From: Tilletiaria anomala UBC 951
Lineage: Eukaryota > Basidiomycota > Exobasidiomycetes > Georgefischeriales > Tilletiariaceae
Length of the DNA: 64,000 bases
Direction of reading: 5' to 3'
NCBI RefSeq assembly: GCF_000711695.1
Contig: NW_013546978.1
Location: forward strand, 1-64,000
The notes beneath the pieces are model-generated. The model saw only the letters and a program-made list of their open reading frames with translations. It ran no database searches and was not told where the DNA came from. Every line of letters begins with the position of its first letter. Position 1 is the stretch's first letter. Shown piece by piece: positions 45,834 to 56,379 of the stretch. Made by a program: the position numbers and the translations under genes.

Positions 45834-47670
45834 ATGCGTCTGATCCTGCTTCCTGTCTTGCCCTTGATAACCGGCGGTCAATCTGCTCTAGTGGGTATCG
45901 GCGTCAGCTGAGTGGCGAGCAGCATCATCGGGCCATTCGCCACCAAGGTCAGCAAAGGCACTGCAGTCGGTTGCAGACTCGACGAGCGCCTGGACACTGA
46001 ACCCTGCGGCGTATCTGAGCTCTTCCAACACGGGGGAGCGTCTTCAATCGATGTGCGCAAATGGCGGCTACCTTTACACTGGTGTCAAGTCGATGGTGAG
46101 CGGTGCGCATTCGCGTTTGTCCGCCAAAAGGAGTTATTCTGACCTGTGAATACTATCGCGCTCTCCATAATCAATGCTTTGGGGGAGAGTCAATTTGGCC
46201 TAGCGCAACTCGCCTGACGAGCTTGAAGACTTGCTAGCAAATCTGTTGAGGGAACTCGTTTCAAAAGAGTGGAGGCACCTACCAGGTCTATATGTACAAG
46301 ATCACCGTCTCTACGCTCATGTCGTCCACGTCCAAGTCTGCCAGGATCAGTGCAATTCCCGTGTCAGCTCCACGCGCAGGTCCACGTGCAAGTACAAGCC
46401 CACGTACGAATACAATGTCAGCTTTAACTGCAGCTACAACAACCATGACAGCGGCTTTTGCATCTACCAACATTCTTCCGTCATCGAATGGCTACTCTTA
46501 CGCAGGCTGCTACGCGGACACTTCCAAGACAAAAGTCCTCTGGGGCTCTGTGACCAACGATGATACCATAAATACGGTGCGCAGCTGCGTCTCTGCCCGT
46601 AGGGCGCAAGACTATCAGATTGCGGGCGTCAAAGCGGGAACTCTTTTGCTGTGAGTGACATATTGGCGATTGCTGCCCGTCATAGCTGTGCTGAACTGCG
46701 AGTACTGCCTCTCTGCAGATTGCGGCACTTCACTCGCCGGCACCCCGTCTCGCGCGATATCCGGCTGCAGCTCTGCCTGCAGTCGTGACATCACCGCGGC
46801 CTTTGGTGGCACGAAGCGTCTCCAGCTCTACAGTTCGCTTCCCAAGCTCTCGAATACCGACGTCGCGGAACTACCTGAAATCGCCTGCTGGTGCAAACCT
46901 GGTCCAGTACCAGCCCGTGCAGGCACAACGGCTGCGATCCCATACCGTTCACTCTTGGCCGACGGACTCACATCCTTCAACAGCAGAGATAGTACTCATC
47001 ATGACGCACGGTGTGCTGGGCGAGACATGGGCGGCATGTTTCCTTCGCTGTAGCCCAATGTGATCAATGGAAGCGAGAGCTTGCTGATTGCGCCAAACTT
47101 CTACGACGTGACCGACACTCCAAAAATGTCTGACGGTATGACTAATGCGTGGTACAATCCTTCCGTTAATCTAGCCCGGGCCAGTGCAACTCACATTTGG
47201 GACTTAGGCGGAGATGCAGTTGCGCCGGCATCCGGTGCACGTTCATGACCAGCGACATAAACACGTACATTGTGTATTTTCTTCCCTTCATGCGCTCAGC
47301 AGCTATTTGGACCACACGGCACTGAACTGCGCAACATCACTTCTCGCCTCATTGTGCGTCCAATGGTGTTACCACTGGGGTGATGAGACGTTCAGCGCAC
47401 TTGCCCAAGGTGGCATCGACAGAGGGGACAAATACTACGGCTCCTGGGCTTCTCTCAACGTGGGCATGAGTACGAACAAGGAATTTAGCAGCTACCCTGG
47501 CTACAAAAGCCTCGCCACCTCGGGGCTGGCATCGATTTAGCCGACAGTCGACGCGGCAACCTTCTTAATGAAGCACTGCGTCATCTCGGGCCTGAGCAAT
47601 GTGGGCTCCGAAGTTTGGGCGAGCGACTGCGGCAGGGCCGCCGTGGCAAACTTGACGATGCCATAATGAT
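45834..47670 (+). pseudogene. Decayed secreted WSC-domain protein gene
   Basis: A signal-peptide-like start, MRLILLPVLPLITGGQSA, begins at 45834. Further on come AWTLNPAAYLSSSNTGERL and CANGGYLYTGVKSMVSGA, then at 46480-46640 a WSC domain (carbohydrate-binding, Cys-rich): GYSYAGCYADTSKTKVLWG, NTVRSCVSA, QDYQIAGVKAGT. Its second half is at 46720-46830: CGTSLAGTPSRAISGCSSAC and FGGTKRLQLYSS. Later stretches (LIAPNFYDVTDTPKM, DRGDKYYGSWASLNVGM, NKEFSSYPGYKSLATSG) look like the catalytic or second domain of a secreted carbohydrate-active enzyme, which I cannot name. The pieces lie in different frames without splice sites that would restore them, so the gene is broken at several points. One WSC cysteine also appears replaced (SARRA). 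Confidence 0.65.
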
Positions 47671-48667
47671 GGCGTTCCGGACCAGCCGTAAGAGCCGCGC
47701 GCGAGAGAGAGAAACGAACCTCACATTTATTTCAGTGTAGGGATTCAGAGAACAGCTTACAACATGTTCACACATACCCCTCATAGGTATCAGAAACCAT
47801 AACTCATTTCTGTATCATACGCACATCGCTCCAAGAGCACTTCATCGATACAGGTCTTGATTCGACCAGAGGATTGCAGATTACCATCGACACGGGGAGT
47901 CGCCTTGGGGTGACTCGGGCCGTGGTGCATTTCTTGAGGGCTTCTCTGCTGCTCACAGTTGATCATGTCATCGGCTCCGCAGCCATGCGAAGAGGACAAC
48001 CGGCCGACGCGTTGCGCAGCAAAATCATCTCCTCATTATGCATAGTGCATGTCGACATTTTGCAACGATAAATAATGGACGTATGATGCATGTCGAGACG
48101 TGATTCGTACCCCTTCGTCGCCGCCAACATCTCCAGGGGCAGGCCGACGTCGGCAACAGGAGGAAAGAGTTAACGCCGAGCATCGCTCCTGCGATCTGCG
48201 CATTCTGCTTTTCTGGCTGCTGCGGAGAAAGGAGAGAGCGAGGCGCAGGCTTCAAAGTAGCATACATTTAACGTAGTACCACTTCGCAACTCGTTCTGCG
48301 ATAACCCTAATATATATGCATCCTCTGGGGACGATGGTTACCCGCGACGCCAGCATCAATGCGAGCGTTCAGTCTGGGTGCACCACAGCACTCTTCCATA
48401 TCGTGCACTCATCATCCTCTATCAACAAAAGCTCTATAACCCATCCCAAGCTCAACCATCGCCATGCAGGATGCTTGCAACGAAACAGGAGGCCTTGACC
48501 ACCGCGTACACCGCTGATCCCTCGCTCATCTAAGTGACAAAATCTCACAAGGACGGGTACTCAAGCGCATTGATTAGCTCAGAGCCGCGCCTCACATCCT
48601 AATCGTCACTTCCGCTGTCACCACATCGTCGAGGTCATAAGCTCAGCTGCACCACCCCACCCACGCG
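47671..48667. other. Upstream region of the LisH/CTLH gene
   Basis: One kilobase without a recognised gene. A TATATAT element at about 48308-48316 lies 350 bases before the start codon at 48668 and could serve that gene. Confidence 0.4.
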
Positions 48668-50712
48668 ATGCCACCCCCACCGCCACCCCCGGGCGAGTCT
48701 GGCAAACATCACTCGTTACTTCTGCCAGGGCGATCTGCTTCCGGTGCTGGTAGCACAGATAATGCAGCAGACAGTGAACTCATCTCTCCATCCTCGCTGC
48801 GAAGGCTCGTGCTCAACTATCTCGTGCATCATTGCTACGTCGGGACCGCGATCGCTTTTGCGCAGGATGGCGTGTCTAGCGGCAGCGGAAGCTGCGGCTA
48901 CCCGCCCATCACTGCTTCTGGAAGCAGTATGGGCACAGCAAGAGCCCTAGCATCATTGTCAGCTCCAGGCTTGAGTAGCAACAAGGCAGGCACAAACGGG
49001 TTCGTCGCGAACGGGCGCGGCCAGAACGTCGCCGCCAATGGAAATGCCACGTCAAGCCGACGTGGTGCGAACGGCAGTCTACACCCTCTCTCCGCACCAC
49101 CACTGATTCGAGAAGACTCAGCGATGGAAACCAAGGCGGAGACCGCCACGAACAGTCGAGAAGACGAAGAGATGACGACAAAGGGCAGCGTCACGGGCAA
49201 CGAGGATGACGATGACGCGCACATGAGCGATGCGAATGGGTCAGCTCAGCCAGCATCACGCAGAGCAACTGGGTCTGAGAAGGGCAAGTTTTCGGAGGCG
49301 AAGGAAAACTTTAGAGTCCGAGGGAGTGCTGGTGAGACCGATCTTCCACCGGAGGAAATATTCGCTGTACTGCTACGCAGAGGTGAGCACGCAGCTGGGC
49401 CTCTCTGCCCATTTTCCCCCAAATCCTTTCATACTTACACATGTCATAATCTTAAATCTTCAGAGGTGCGCGATCACATTCTCGCAGGTCGCATTCGGGC
49501 AGCAGTAGATTGCTGCAACACGCACTTCCCCGGCGTCCTCGCCAGCAGCACCAAGAGCGCTTCTTCACGGCCTGGAAAAGAGGCAGACGGTGCCGAGGCC
49601 GAAAACCGATCTCTGTTGGTCCCGACTGACCGCAGCAAATACCGAAGCTCGTCCAGCCACGACGCGAGGAAGTCATCAGCTTCGAAAGAAAATGGATCGT
49701 CGACACGCCTCTTGCCTGCGAATCCGACCTCGTTGGATCCAGCACACCTGTCGCTCAACCTGCAGATCCAAGAGTTCATCGAGTCTGTGCGCGCAGCAAA
49801 TTCAGCTAACTCGGCGCAGCAACGAGAGCAGCAGCATCAACAACAGCAAGGAGCAGCATCCTCCCCACTGGCCGAACAACACCCCACGCATCCAGGCTTA
49901 ATGACAGCAGCCACTGTCTCTCGTGCGGCTTCCCCCGCTCCGTCGTCCGCCTCTTCTGCTGGATCGGCAGCGTCTGGAGCAGGCTCAGCCGCGTCGAATG
50001 CGGTGTATCACGCCGCACTGAGCTACATCCAGTCGCTGCATGCGACATGCATGGAGCTGACCAACCCGTACTCACGCGCGATGTACATGAAGGAGATCGA
50101 GAGCGTTAGCGTGCTGCTGGCCTATCGCGATCTGGAGAAGAGCCCAGTGAGGAAGTACCTTGATCAAAGGCGCAGGATGGCGCTTGCCGAGCAGATCAAC
50201 AGCGCGATTCTTTGTGAGTGCACCAGTAAGGGGCATCGGGTGCAAGTGGGACTGTCTTATTTACAATGCTTCTTGTCTTTAATGCCTTTAACACTTACAG
50301 TCCATTCGGGTCACCCATCACAACCACTGATCGAGTCGGCGGCGCGACAGAATACTTTTGTCTGGTCGCAACTTCATGCTGACAAGGTTGCGATACCCCT
50401 GCAGCTGAGCAGCAGCAGTAGCAGCGGCAGCGGCACAGGAGGAAGCGCCCTTTCCGGTGCTTCTCTGCTGCACGGAAACGGGCTCCGGACATACGACTGC
50501 ACTGATGAGCGGACAGGTGAAAAAGGGGCCAAAAGCGTCAAGGTGAGTGGAGTCTCACCAACGCTGCTGACTGAATAGATTTTCGGAGGCTTGATGCGAC
50601 GCTGATGTGCTCTAATCCTGATTTCGTACTCTTTCCTCTGATTGTTTTGCAGTCGCCCTCGGTACGACTGAGTGCACCTTGGGATTTGCGGACTTTCCTT
50701 GCGGAGAGATAA
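48668..50712 (+). CDS. LisH/CTLH/CRA protein, RanBPM- or Gid8-like
   Basis: Probable subunit of the CTLH/GID ubiquitin ligase or a RanBPM-like scaffold. Exons 48668-49382, 49464-50213, 50301-50542 and 50653-50712 give 588 residues. After a polyproline start comes a LisH motif (about residues 42-68: SLRRLVLNYLVHHCYVGTAI), a long Ser/Asn/Gly linker, then the CTLH motif around 225-260 (EEIFAVLLRREVRDHILAGR, AAVDCCNTHFPGVL), an insert rich in Ser and Gln, and the CRA region about 440-540 (YSRAMYMKEIESVSVLLAYR, LAEQINSAILFHSGHPSQP). The C-terminal part resembles RanBP9/10 (NSAIL then a basic-hydrophobic helix). No SPRY domain precedes the LisH motif, unlike RanBPM/Gid1, which makes Gid8-like function possible. 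Confidence 0.85.
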
Positions 50713-50981
50713 GATCGGTGCCTCGTTGCTATCCATCTGTCAGGACTCTCGACCGCTCGCAACTGCATCTTCACTTAGAGCCTCTCACAATTACTTGAGC
50801 TTCGCGCCATAGTTCCTGACCGCCTCACCTTGTTGACATCTGTATACAATCGCACACACTAGTAAACGCACTTGTATCGACACACTTCCGGCGATCAGCG
50901 TGCTCTCCGTTCTACCGGAAGCGATGCAAGGTGTGATAGATACTAATGGCAGGCAGTGCATCATGGAATACAGATGACTTC

Positions 50982-52240
50982 TCACCGCTTACTTTCCTTC
51001 TTCTCCTTCTCCTTTTTGACCTTCTTCCCCTTTTTCAAAGTCGGAGCTTCAACATCCGCCTCGGCATCAGCATCAGCACCGCTCTTCTTGCGCTTCTTCC
51101 CCGGGCTCGAAGCCTCCATGTCGGCCGCAGTCACCGGCGCTTCCTTTTTATACTCCTGCTGGTTCTTCTCCATGGTTAGCGTACTCGGATCAGGCATGCC
51201 CTTGCTGCCTGCCGCATGCCCATAAAGGGCATTGTTGCTGCTGCTGCGCGTCGGAAGCGGTTGACTAGACTCGACGCGCTCTTCCGATTCGCCGTCGCCC
51301 ATCGCCGAACGCGACACGTTCGCAGGAGAGGGAGCCGCAAGCGTACGCCGCCACGCCTCATCTACTTGCACTGTGGATGAGCAGCTGCCGGATGGCTTGA
51401 AGTCGCCCGTGAGCAGCTCCCACGGCTGTTCGCGCTTGGCGACTCTGCGCGTCTGTTGAGCTTGCAGCTCTTGAGCGGCCCGTTCCGTGGGGAAGGGGGC
51501 TGGTGTGGCGGAAGCCGTGGATGAATTCTTGGACTTGGATGAGGAGCTTGCGGAGGGTGGCGCAGCGAGAGAGGTCAGAGATCCGTTTGCCTTTTCATTG
51601 GCGGTGTCAGGGAAGGAGGAGGCCGCGCCGGCGGGCGGTGCGAGCGTGATTGTAAGGAAGCGAGAAGGCTCTTTCGGGGCTTCATGATCACCGAATCAGA
51701 CAATGGAATGAGTCATGAATAGGAAAATGGAAAGCAGCAGGATAGGATGCTCACCGAAAGACATTCGCCCGTGTCCCTTTGCACTGTGCGGTAGCAGGAT
51801 CCTTGCACCAGCCAGCTCTTCCGCACCTTCTTCCGTTGAGCCATCCTTGTCCTTGGATGCAACACGTACCTCGTACGCCGTCTTCTCGGGCCCTGCTAGA
51901 AAGGTCAATGGGACGGAAGACGAAGAATTTGACGATGATGCTACGGGGAAGCTGAGGCCATCCAAATCGGCGGGATGCAACCCTTGAGGGACTTTGACAA
52001 GCCAGATCTGTTTAGACTTCCCTTTCGAGCGGGCGGAGGATAATTCGATATGTGGGTAGGACATCGACTGCTGACTGTCATCCAAGTCATCCTCGAAGAG
52101 TGCAGGGTGGAAGCCTGGCGGGGCCTCGAATCTTCATTTCACGAAGCATCGTCACAACAATCGTGCGCGTTAGCCAGGGAAGAGCGGGATGTAGGAAAGG
52201 GGGCATCAGAGCAGACTCACTCGGTGTCGACGGAGAGCAT
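50982..52240 (-). CDS. rpa34: RNA polymerase I subunit Rpa34 (A34.5-like)
   Basis: Rpa34 pairs with Rpa49 to form the TFIIF-like module of RNA polymerase I, acting in the nucleolus. Exons 52240-52221, 52131-51755 and 51679-50982 give 364 residues. The first exon is tiny (MLSVDTE) and the second holds the dimerisation core: FEAPPGFHPALFEDDL, SKQIWLVKVPQGLHPADLDG (equivalent to yeast QVWLIKFP), then SSVPLTFLAGPEKTAYEVRV and ARILLPHS. The third exon continues with a Ser-rich linker (RFLTITLAPP, WELLTGDFKPSG) and ends in a Lys-rich tail (KKGKKVKKEKEKKESKR), as in yeast Rpa34. The family evolves fast, so assignment rests on the IWLVKVP core, order and tail. Confidence 0.82.
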
Positions 52241-52799
52241 GGTGGTTCGTTGTGGTCCTTGAGAGATCGGTCTTGATTGAGCACTGAAGCAACAGTGCCA
52301 CTATCGAGGACGTACGAGCGAGCAAGTCTATGCGATGTTACACGTTGACCTTCAAGGCGACACCAAAATGCCATCCGAGGCACTTGCACGTTGCATGTCC
52401 TGCCTGATCCCGGGCACAGCGACGGATCACGGTTGTGGTCGTAAAATTCTGGCGTAGAGAGATTTTGTGGTGAGTGATTGCACCGAATAGAGCCGCCTTA
52501 TGTAACCATCCCTGCGGGGGTTCCTAAGCTGGTCTCGTGGTCTCTCATTGCATCATCAACATGCTCATCTTCGGCTATCCGCAGTCCCCGCGCTGTCTGC
52601 TGCCTCTATTGCTAGAAGCTCGATAGAAATGAGTCTCACGACACGTCTCGTCCAGATCGACTCTGTGAGTAGCTCATAATCCAGCACCGCCAGCTGCACC
52701 TGAATCTTGCCGTCGCTGCACGTCGAGTGCTGCTCGCACCCGCATCCGAGCTCAGTCGAACCCAGAACAACGAGCGGTGGCCGTGCAATCCCCTCCACC
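52241..52799. promoter_or_regulatory. Divergent intergenic region rpa34 / SDR
   Basis: About 560 bases separate the start codons of two divergent genes and must hold both promoters. No gene seen. Confidence 0.45.
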
Positions 52800-54084
52800 A
52801 TGTCTACTTCGTCATCCTTTACTGGTCTGTCCCAGCGCTTCGCCGATGTGGCCAACTTCCTCCTCTCTCCCACTGTTGCCACATCCGCCGCCTTAATATT
52901 GGCCGCCCCTCTCGGCCTCCTTTTCTACCTCCGCTCCCGTCCACGCCTGCACGTTATTCCCCCATATCGCGAACGCGTACTGATTTTGGGTGCATCGTCG
53001 GGCGTCGGCGCAACGCTCGCACAAGCCTACGCCGCGCGTGGATGCAGAGACGTCGTTCTCGTTGCTAGGAGGCAGGAGGTGCTAGAGCAGGTCAAGGTAT
53101 CGTGTAGAGATGCGGCCAAGAAGTGCGAGGAATGGAGGACGTCGCAGCAGGGGCCTGGGTGGGAGAAGAACCAAGGAAAGGAGCGGTATTGGACCGTGCA
53201 GGCAGATTGCACCAAGGCGGAAGATCTGGTGAAAGTCCGTGATCTAGTCTTGAAGGGTGAGTAAGCAAAATAAGAGCCATGAGAACTGGTGCTGAACCGA
53301 TTCTGTGCTTTTGGCATTCACAGAACTCGGCGGCCTTGATACGCTGCACATCTGCTTTGGCGTATCAGCACTCAAGCCGCTTCTTGGAATCGCGTCTGTC
53401 GACCCTCTGTCTCCACTCGCATCATCTTCCGCCACCGCAAGCTCGCCTCATCCCACATCTAGTGCGCTAAGCCACGTCCATTCTGTTGTTTCCAAAGCAA
53501 CCGAAGCGAATCTCACCGCCACAGCCCTGGCGCTTGCCACGTTCATCCCCGTGATGCAATCTTCCAGTATATCTTCAGATCCGTGCATCGCCCTGCTAAG
53601 CAGCATGGCAGCCCTCATGCCTGCTCCGACGCGTGGACTGTACGGTGCGACGAAAGCGGCGCAGCTGCTGCTTTTCGAAGGCGTCGCGCTCGAGTGTGAG
53701 GCGCAAGCACAAGGTGTGCGGGCTGGAGAGGCGCCTCCGAAGGGGAACAAGAAGAAGCTCGCGTTGGTGCGTTTCGTAAGCATATGTCCAGGAACGATCA
53801 AATCCGACTTCCGCGCATCCGCTGTGGACGTTTCGGCTGGCGAACTGGACCGGATCAAGGACGATAGCTGGAGCAAAGGCAGCGGAGAAGGTCAAAAAAG
53901 CGCAAGTGGTGGCAAGAGCGACATCCTCACACCCCTACAAGTTGCCGAACGGATGATGCTCGCGGTCGATCGCGGGACGACGGGGAGGATCTGCACGCCA
54001 TTCAAATACGCCGTAGCAGACCTTCTGCAGCCAGCCATAGGCCCATTCCTTCGGAAGATGGCGCACAAAAAATATAGCTACTGA
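52800..54084 (+). CDS. Membrane-anchored short-chain dehydrogenase/reductase
   Basis: NAD(P)-dependent oxidoreductase of the SDR family. Exons 52800-53256 and 53324-54084 give 405 residues. The N-terminus has one hydrophobic anchor (SAALILAAPLGLLFYLRSRP, about residues 28-47), followed by the Rossmann motif LILGASSGVGATLAQAYAARG (the TGxxxGxG equivalent), an Arg-rich loop (VARRQE) favouring NADP, then LSSMAALM (catalytic Ser), GLYGATKAAQ (YxxxK) and SICPGTIKSDF. The arrangement resembles 11-beta-HSD/DHRS7-type ER enzymes or 3-ketosphinganine reductase (Tsc10); I cannot choose the substrate. Two low-complexity inserts (SPLASSSATASSP and the GSGEGQKSASGG region) enlarge it relative to the usual 300-350 residues. 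ATG at 52800 chosen because the anchor follows; the frame stays open back to 52707. Confidence 0.85.
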
Positions 54085-54308
54085 ACGCGACTTTGTCCTT
54101 GTGTTTGCATAAAAGTACAGTATTCAAGTGTAGATGAAAATGCACGTAGTCTAGTACAAATGCGACAGGGAGGCGGCGGAGCAGCTTGCAGGGGACTGGC
54201 TGTGGTTGAGGCTATAAACGTCGTGATTGGAAGTGGAAGGGAGGGGGCTTTAGGCGAAAACGACGGTCTGCAGGAAGGGGTTTGACGAGAGAGAGAAGCA
54301 TCCATCAG

Positions 54309-55593
54309 TCACGCATCAAAAAGCTCCACTTTATGTGCCTTGGAAGGACGCACCTTCTGGCCATTGGCAAGCACGCGTCTCTCTGCCATCCATCGGACGG
54401 CGCGACTGAGAACGCGCGCTTCGATGTCCGCGCCGATCTTGACGAGCTCGCTCGGCGCGTGAGCGTGCCCGACGCGCTCGACATCCTGGTCGATGATTGG
54501 CCCTTCATCCAGGTCGGCAGTGACGAGGTGTGCGGTGGCGCCGATGATCTTGACGCCGCGCTCGTAGGCCTGGTGGTACGGCTTTGCACCCTTGAACGAG
54601 GGCAGGAAGGAGTGGTGGATGTTGATGATCTGCCCAGACAGGTGCGAGCATAACGCGGGCGAGAGGATCTGCATGTAGCGCGCGAGGACGACGAGTTGGA
54701 TGTCGTACTGTGCTACGAGCTTCATCAGTTCGGCTTCTTGCCACTCCTTGGTCTTTCCGCTAGCCGCGTCGATTGGTAGGTGGTGGAATGGGATGTTGTG
54801 CGACGCAGCGAGCGACGCGTACTCTGTGTGGTTTGATACGATCAGCGGAACTTGGATCGGCATCGTGCCCGCCGAGATGCGGAAGAGGATATCATTTAGG
54901 CAGTCTGCGTAGGGGAACCGCGTAAAATTCAATCTCGGAAGATACCACTCGCAGACGTCAGCACTCACGGCCAATCTTCGACACCATGATCAGCGTCCGT
55001 GGCTTCTGGTCTTCCCGTTGAATATTGAAGTCCATCTTCAGCTCGCTGGCCAAGTTTTTCTCAAACTCCGCTCGGAACTGTGCAAGACGGCTGTCGAGCC
55101 GCTCCGGCGACGCCTGAGCCGCAGCATCGGCGCTGGTGCCCATGAGTCCACTGGCATGTACGCGCATGAAAAAGCGCAGTGTCGTCGGGTCGCCGAACTG
55201 CGCCGAGTCGAGGATGTTCATGTTGTGCTGCGCGAGGAAACCAGTCACGCGGTACACGATGCCTTGCTGGTCGGGACAAGAGAGAGTCAGGATGATAGAA
55301 TTGGCCGCAGCAGCTTTGGCCGAAGCGGATGAAGAAGCCATTCTGGGCGACACGGAGTTCTTCCCGTTGCCTATAGCTGACGAGATTGACGAGCTGGCCC
55401 GATGCGTCGTGTGCTTTGGAGCGTCAGACAGGGTTTCAAGTTCGGCGAGCGAGCGCAGACCTCTTCTGCCAACTGCAAAAGGCAACGAACGCAGAGTCAA
55501 AGGCGGAGTTGCAGCAGCCGAAGCCAAAAACCCGCTGATTCGACGAGGATTGGTGCAATGCAGTGGTCGCAGCGCTCGGATGGGCGCTACCAT
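54309..55593 (-). CDS. Formyltetrahydrofolate deformylase (PurU type)
   Basis: Hydrolyses 10-formyl-THF to THF and formate, balancing one-carbon pools. Exon 1 55593-54969 and exon 2 54904-54309 give 406 residues. An ACT domain follows near residues 95-180 (IILTLSCPDQQGIVYRVTGF, HNMNILDSAQFGD), then the formyl-transferase fold: LIMVSKIGHCLNDILFR, VPLIVSNHTEYASLAA, LARYMQILSPALCSHL, INIHHSFLPSFKGAKPYHQA with catalytic Asn-Ile-His, and ATAHLVTADLDEGPIIDQD with catalytic Asp. Two starts are possible: 55593 (MVAPIRALRPLH, an Arg/Ser-rich leader of 84 residues like a mitochondrial presequence) and 55341 (MASSSASAK, 322 residues, closer to bacterial PurU). I list the longer one. Convergent with the SDR gene. 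Confidence 0.92.
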
Positions 55594-56379
55594 TTGCAGC
55601 GGCCACAGTGGTTGTTTGAAAGGAGCGTAAAAGAAGCGGGCTCGCGAAATATGCACGGTGCTCTCCGCTCTCGGTTCGCGAGACGATCTCACGCGTTCCG
55701 GTTGATCCCAGGATAGCCAACGGCGGCAGGAAGCACTTTGGCGGGAGACGCAGCGTGTCAATGCCTCCAAGGAATCCAGAAGAACATATGGACTCCAACC
55801 TGGAGTCTGAGACAGAACCTTCAGATGAGTGCGGAATTGACTGCCACGCCGTGACACGAGCAGAACGAAGGGTGAAAGCCGAGTCATCTTCAAAAACGTA
55901 GATGATTGATAAGCCATCTCATCTCGGTCACGTGCGCGCCTTCCTATCGAACCACTCGGGCTCATCTACATAAACAGTTCATTGGCCTCCTCATCACACA
56001 GCTAGAGAACACCGACGAGGCGCTTACATTACATACCCTTGTACACCGTTGGCACGTTCAATATGCGCCGATCGAAGACGCACAGAGGCCGCATCCGTAA
56101 AGCGAGTCCTGCACGCATGCAGGAGCCCGAGGAGATGGCCGACCCGAAAGTACACCTGCACCGTTGAAGGCGGGGTGCCCGACGTAGAGCGCATGGGGTC
56201 TGCTTTAGCGCTCATGGAGACTGACGGCCCTGCAGGTTGGCAATCTTGTCACGCAATTCTCTCTTCTCCCGCTCCAGATGGTATTTGGACAAGAGGATGC
56301 TTGGAGGGTTGAGCAAAGTCAGACAGGTTGTCAGGCTCCAGGCTGACGATTGGGAGCTGCCCCTGCCCACGGCTTCCCC
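55594..56379. other. Intergenic region between PurU and Gep4 genes
   Basis: About 790 bases hold the end of the gep4 transcript and the promoter of the PurU gene. A CACGTG site lies at about 55930. The PurU frame stays open upstream to 55965 but without coding character. Nothing else recognised. Confidence 0.45.
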
